Both the position numbers and the translations under genes were made by a program. A DNA stretch of 29,776 bases from a virus: IMG/VR virus record IMGVR_UViG_3300008267_000244, positions 1 to 29,776 of that record; one strand, given 5' to 3'. The notes below the pieces were generated by a model, which had not been told where the DNA came from, did no database searches, and saw only the letters and a program-made list of their open reading frames with translations. This document shows positions 29,109 through 29,776 of this stretch, in pieces; the first letter of the stretch is position 1, and the number at the start of each line of letters is the position of its first letter.

Positions 29109-29776
29109 ATGCCAACAACAACTTCAATCACAACTACTTACGCTGGTGAATTTTCAGGTAAGTATATTGCAGCAGCTTTATTGTCTGCTCCAACTTTAGA
29201 AAAAGGCGGTATGACTATCATGCCAAACGTGAAGTACAAACAGGTAATCAAAAGAGTAGCTACTGATGACATTATCAAAAATGCAACTTGTGATTATGAC
29301 CCTACTTCAACAATTACATTAACTGAAAGAGTTCTTCAACCAGAATCTTTCCAAGTTAACTTGACTTTGTGTAAATCAGATTTCCGTTCAGATTGGGATG
29401 CTATCCAAATGGGTTACTCTGCATTTGACGTATTACCTAAGTCTTTTGCAGATTTCTTAATCGCACACGCTGCTGAGAAAGTAGCTGCTGGAATGGAAAC
29501 TTCTATTTGGCAAGGTGTTAACGCAACTGCTGGTCAGTTCGCTGGTATCATGACACAATTAACAACTGATGCTTCTTTACCTTCTGCTCAAGAGGTTGCT
29601 GGAACTACTGTTACTGCTGCTAACGTAATTACAGAGCTTGGTAAAATAGTTGATGCTTGTCCTGCTGCTCTTTATGGAAAAGAAGATTTGAAAATCTATG
29701 TTTCTTCTAACATTTACAGAGCTTACGTTCGTGCATTGGGTGGATTTGCTGCTGCTGGAGTAGGTGCTAACGGTTA
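29109..29776 (+). CDS. Major capsid protein, 5' part (continues at contig start)
   Basis: The N-terminal 222 codons of the 316-residue capsid subunit; the rest is at 1-397 after removing the 114-base overlap. It begins MPTTTSITTTYAGEFSGKYI, continues with a LSAPTLEKGGMTIMPNVKY segment, a CDYDPTSTITLTERVLQPES strand region and helix FADFLIAHAAEKVAAGMETS. N-arm, long spine helix and an A-domain rich in Gly/Ala fit an HK97 fold. It follows the scaffold with an A-rich leader (nine A before the ATG) that favours strong initiation in Bacteroidota. Confidence 0.85.
   Translation, partial: MPTTTSITTTYAGEFSGKYIAAALLSAPTLEKGGMTIMPNVKYKQVIKRVATDDIIKNATCDYDPTSTITLTERVLQPESFQVNLTLCKSDFRSDWDAIQMGYSAFDVLPKSFADFLIAHAAEKVAAGMETSIWQGVNATAGQFAGIMTQLTTDASLPSAQEVAGTTVTAANVITELGKIVDACPAALYGKEDLKIYVSSNIYRAYVRALGGFAAAGVGANG
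29663..29776. repeat. Terminal direct repeat, right copy
   Basis: Identical to bases 1-114. See the left copy; it marks circular closure within the capsid gene. Confidence 0.95.

Noticed and set aside
28448-29131. 227-codon open frame on the minus strand
   Set aside because: It lies opposite the scaffold gene, and its Ser/Phe/Thr-rich product mirrors the Glu/Lys codons of the low-complexity linker. No other gene is on that strand.
1-29776. The 114-base end repeat as a biological terminal repeat
   Set aside because: It lies within the capsid coding sequence in frame, and the two partial genes join exactly. An assembly overlap of a circular or permuted genome is simpler.
1-29776. tRNA genes, CRISPR array, insertion sequences
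   Set aside because: The intergenic gaps are all shorter than about 160 bases and contain only promoters, terminators, the structured RNA and short frames. No cloverleaf, spaced repeats, transposase or inverted-repeat ends were seen.

Overview
The window is the essentially complete genome of a small tailed dsDNA bacteriophage (Caudoviricetes), almost certainly a siphovirus of a Bacteroidota host, most likely a flavobacterium. Three things point to the host: the DNA is AT-rich; start codons are preceded by A-rich stretches rather than Shine-Dalgarno sequences; and the recognisable promoters have the Bacteroidota form TTG, about 16-22 bases, then TAnnTTTG. All genes I accept lie on the + strand, packed head to tail, mostly with ATGA or TAATG overlaps. 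The first 114 bases are repeated exactly as the last 114, inside the major capsid gene, so the contig closes into a circle of about 29,662 bp. The capsid gene is split over the two ends (316 residues when joined).

Layout, taking the circle from the terminase: small terminase (17598), large terminase (17908), a 58-residue protein, a tail assembly chaperone pair with a -1 frameshift at a run of nine T (19261-20030), tail terminator-like and gp10-like proteins, two large distal tail proteins, tape measure (24548), capsid protease (26869), two paralogous helical proteins around a Cys-rich protein, scaffold (28506), capsid (29109 through the junction to 397), a probable tail tube between two terminators (469), portal fused to a minor-capsid domain (1450), connector (3203), two receptor-binding-type proteins (3767, 4207), and a lysis cassette (holin-like 5389, endolysin 5647, and a small protein with a cationic amphipathic tail, 6197). 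A terminator at 6512 closes this half.

The second half (6575-15462) is the early and replication region. It has four recognisable promoters (about 6600, 7715, 11750, 14840). It encodes a chain of very small proteins, a DUF6291-like replication protein, a RecA-fold helicase, a C5-cytosine methyltransferase, NinG, a recombination pair (ERF annealing protein plus PD-(D/E)XK exonuclease), a Cro-like HTH protein and an acidic protein. A sigma-70-like factor (15455) and a ParB-domain/adenine-type methyltransferase fusion (16386) lead into the terminase genes, and the sigma factor probably switches on the late genes. I see no integrase, tRNA, CRISPR array or insertion sequence, so a lytic life style is the simpler reading.

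Most worth a second look: a short, highly structured RNA at 7727-7820 with its own promoter and terminator, in which a hairpin loop can pair with the 5' arm of the terminator (an attenuator or a phage small RNA); a polar heptamer AACACGR, about tenfold enriched on the + strand in all three reading frames; a promoter/5'-UTR box present three times; and about 270 bases of dual coding downstream of the frameshift site. Family assignments come from reading motifs, not from database searches.
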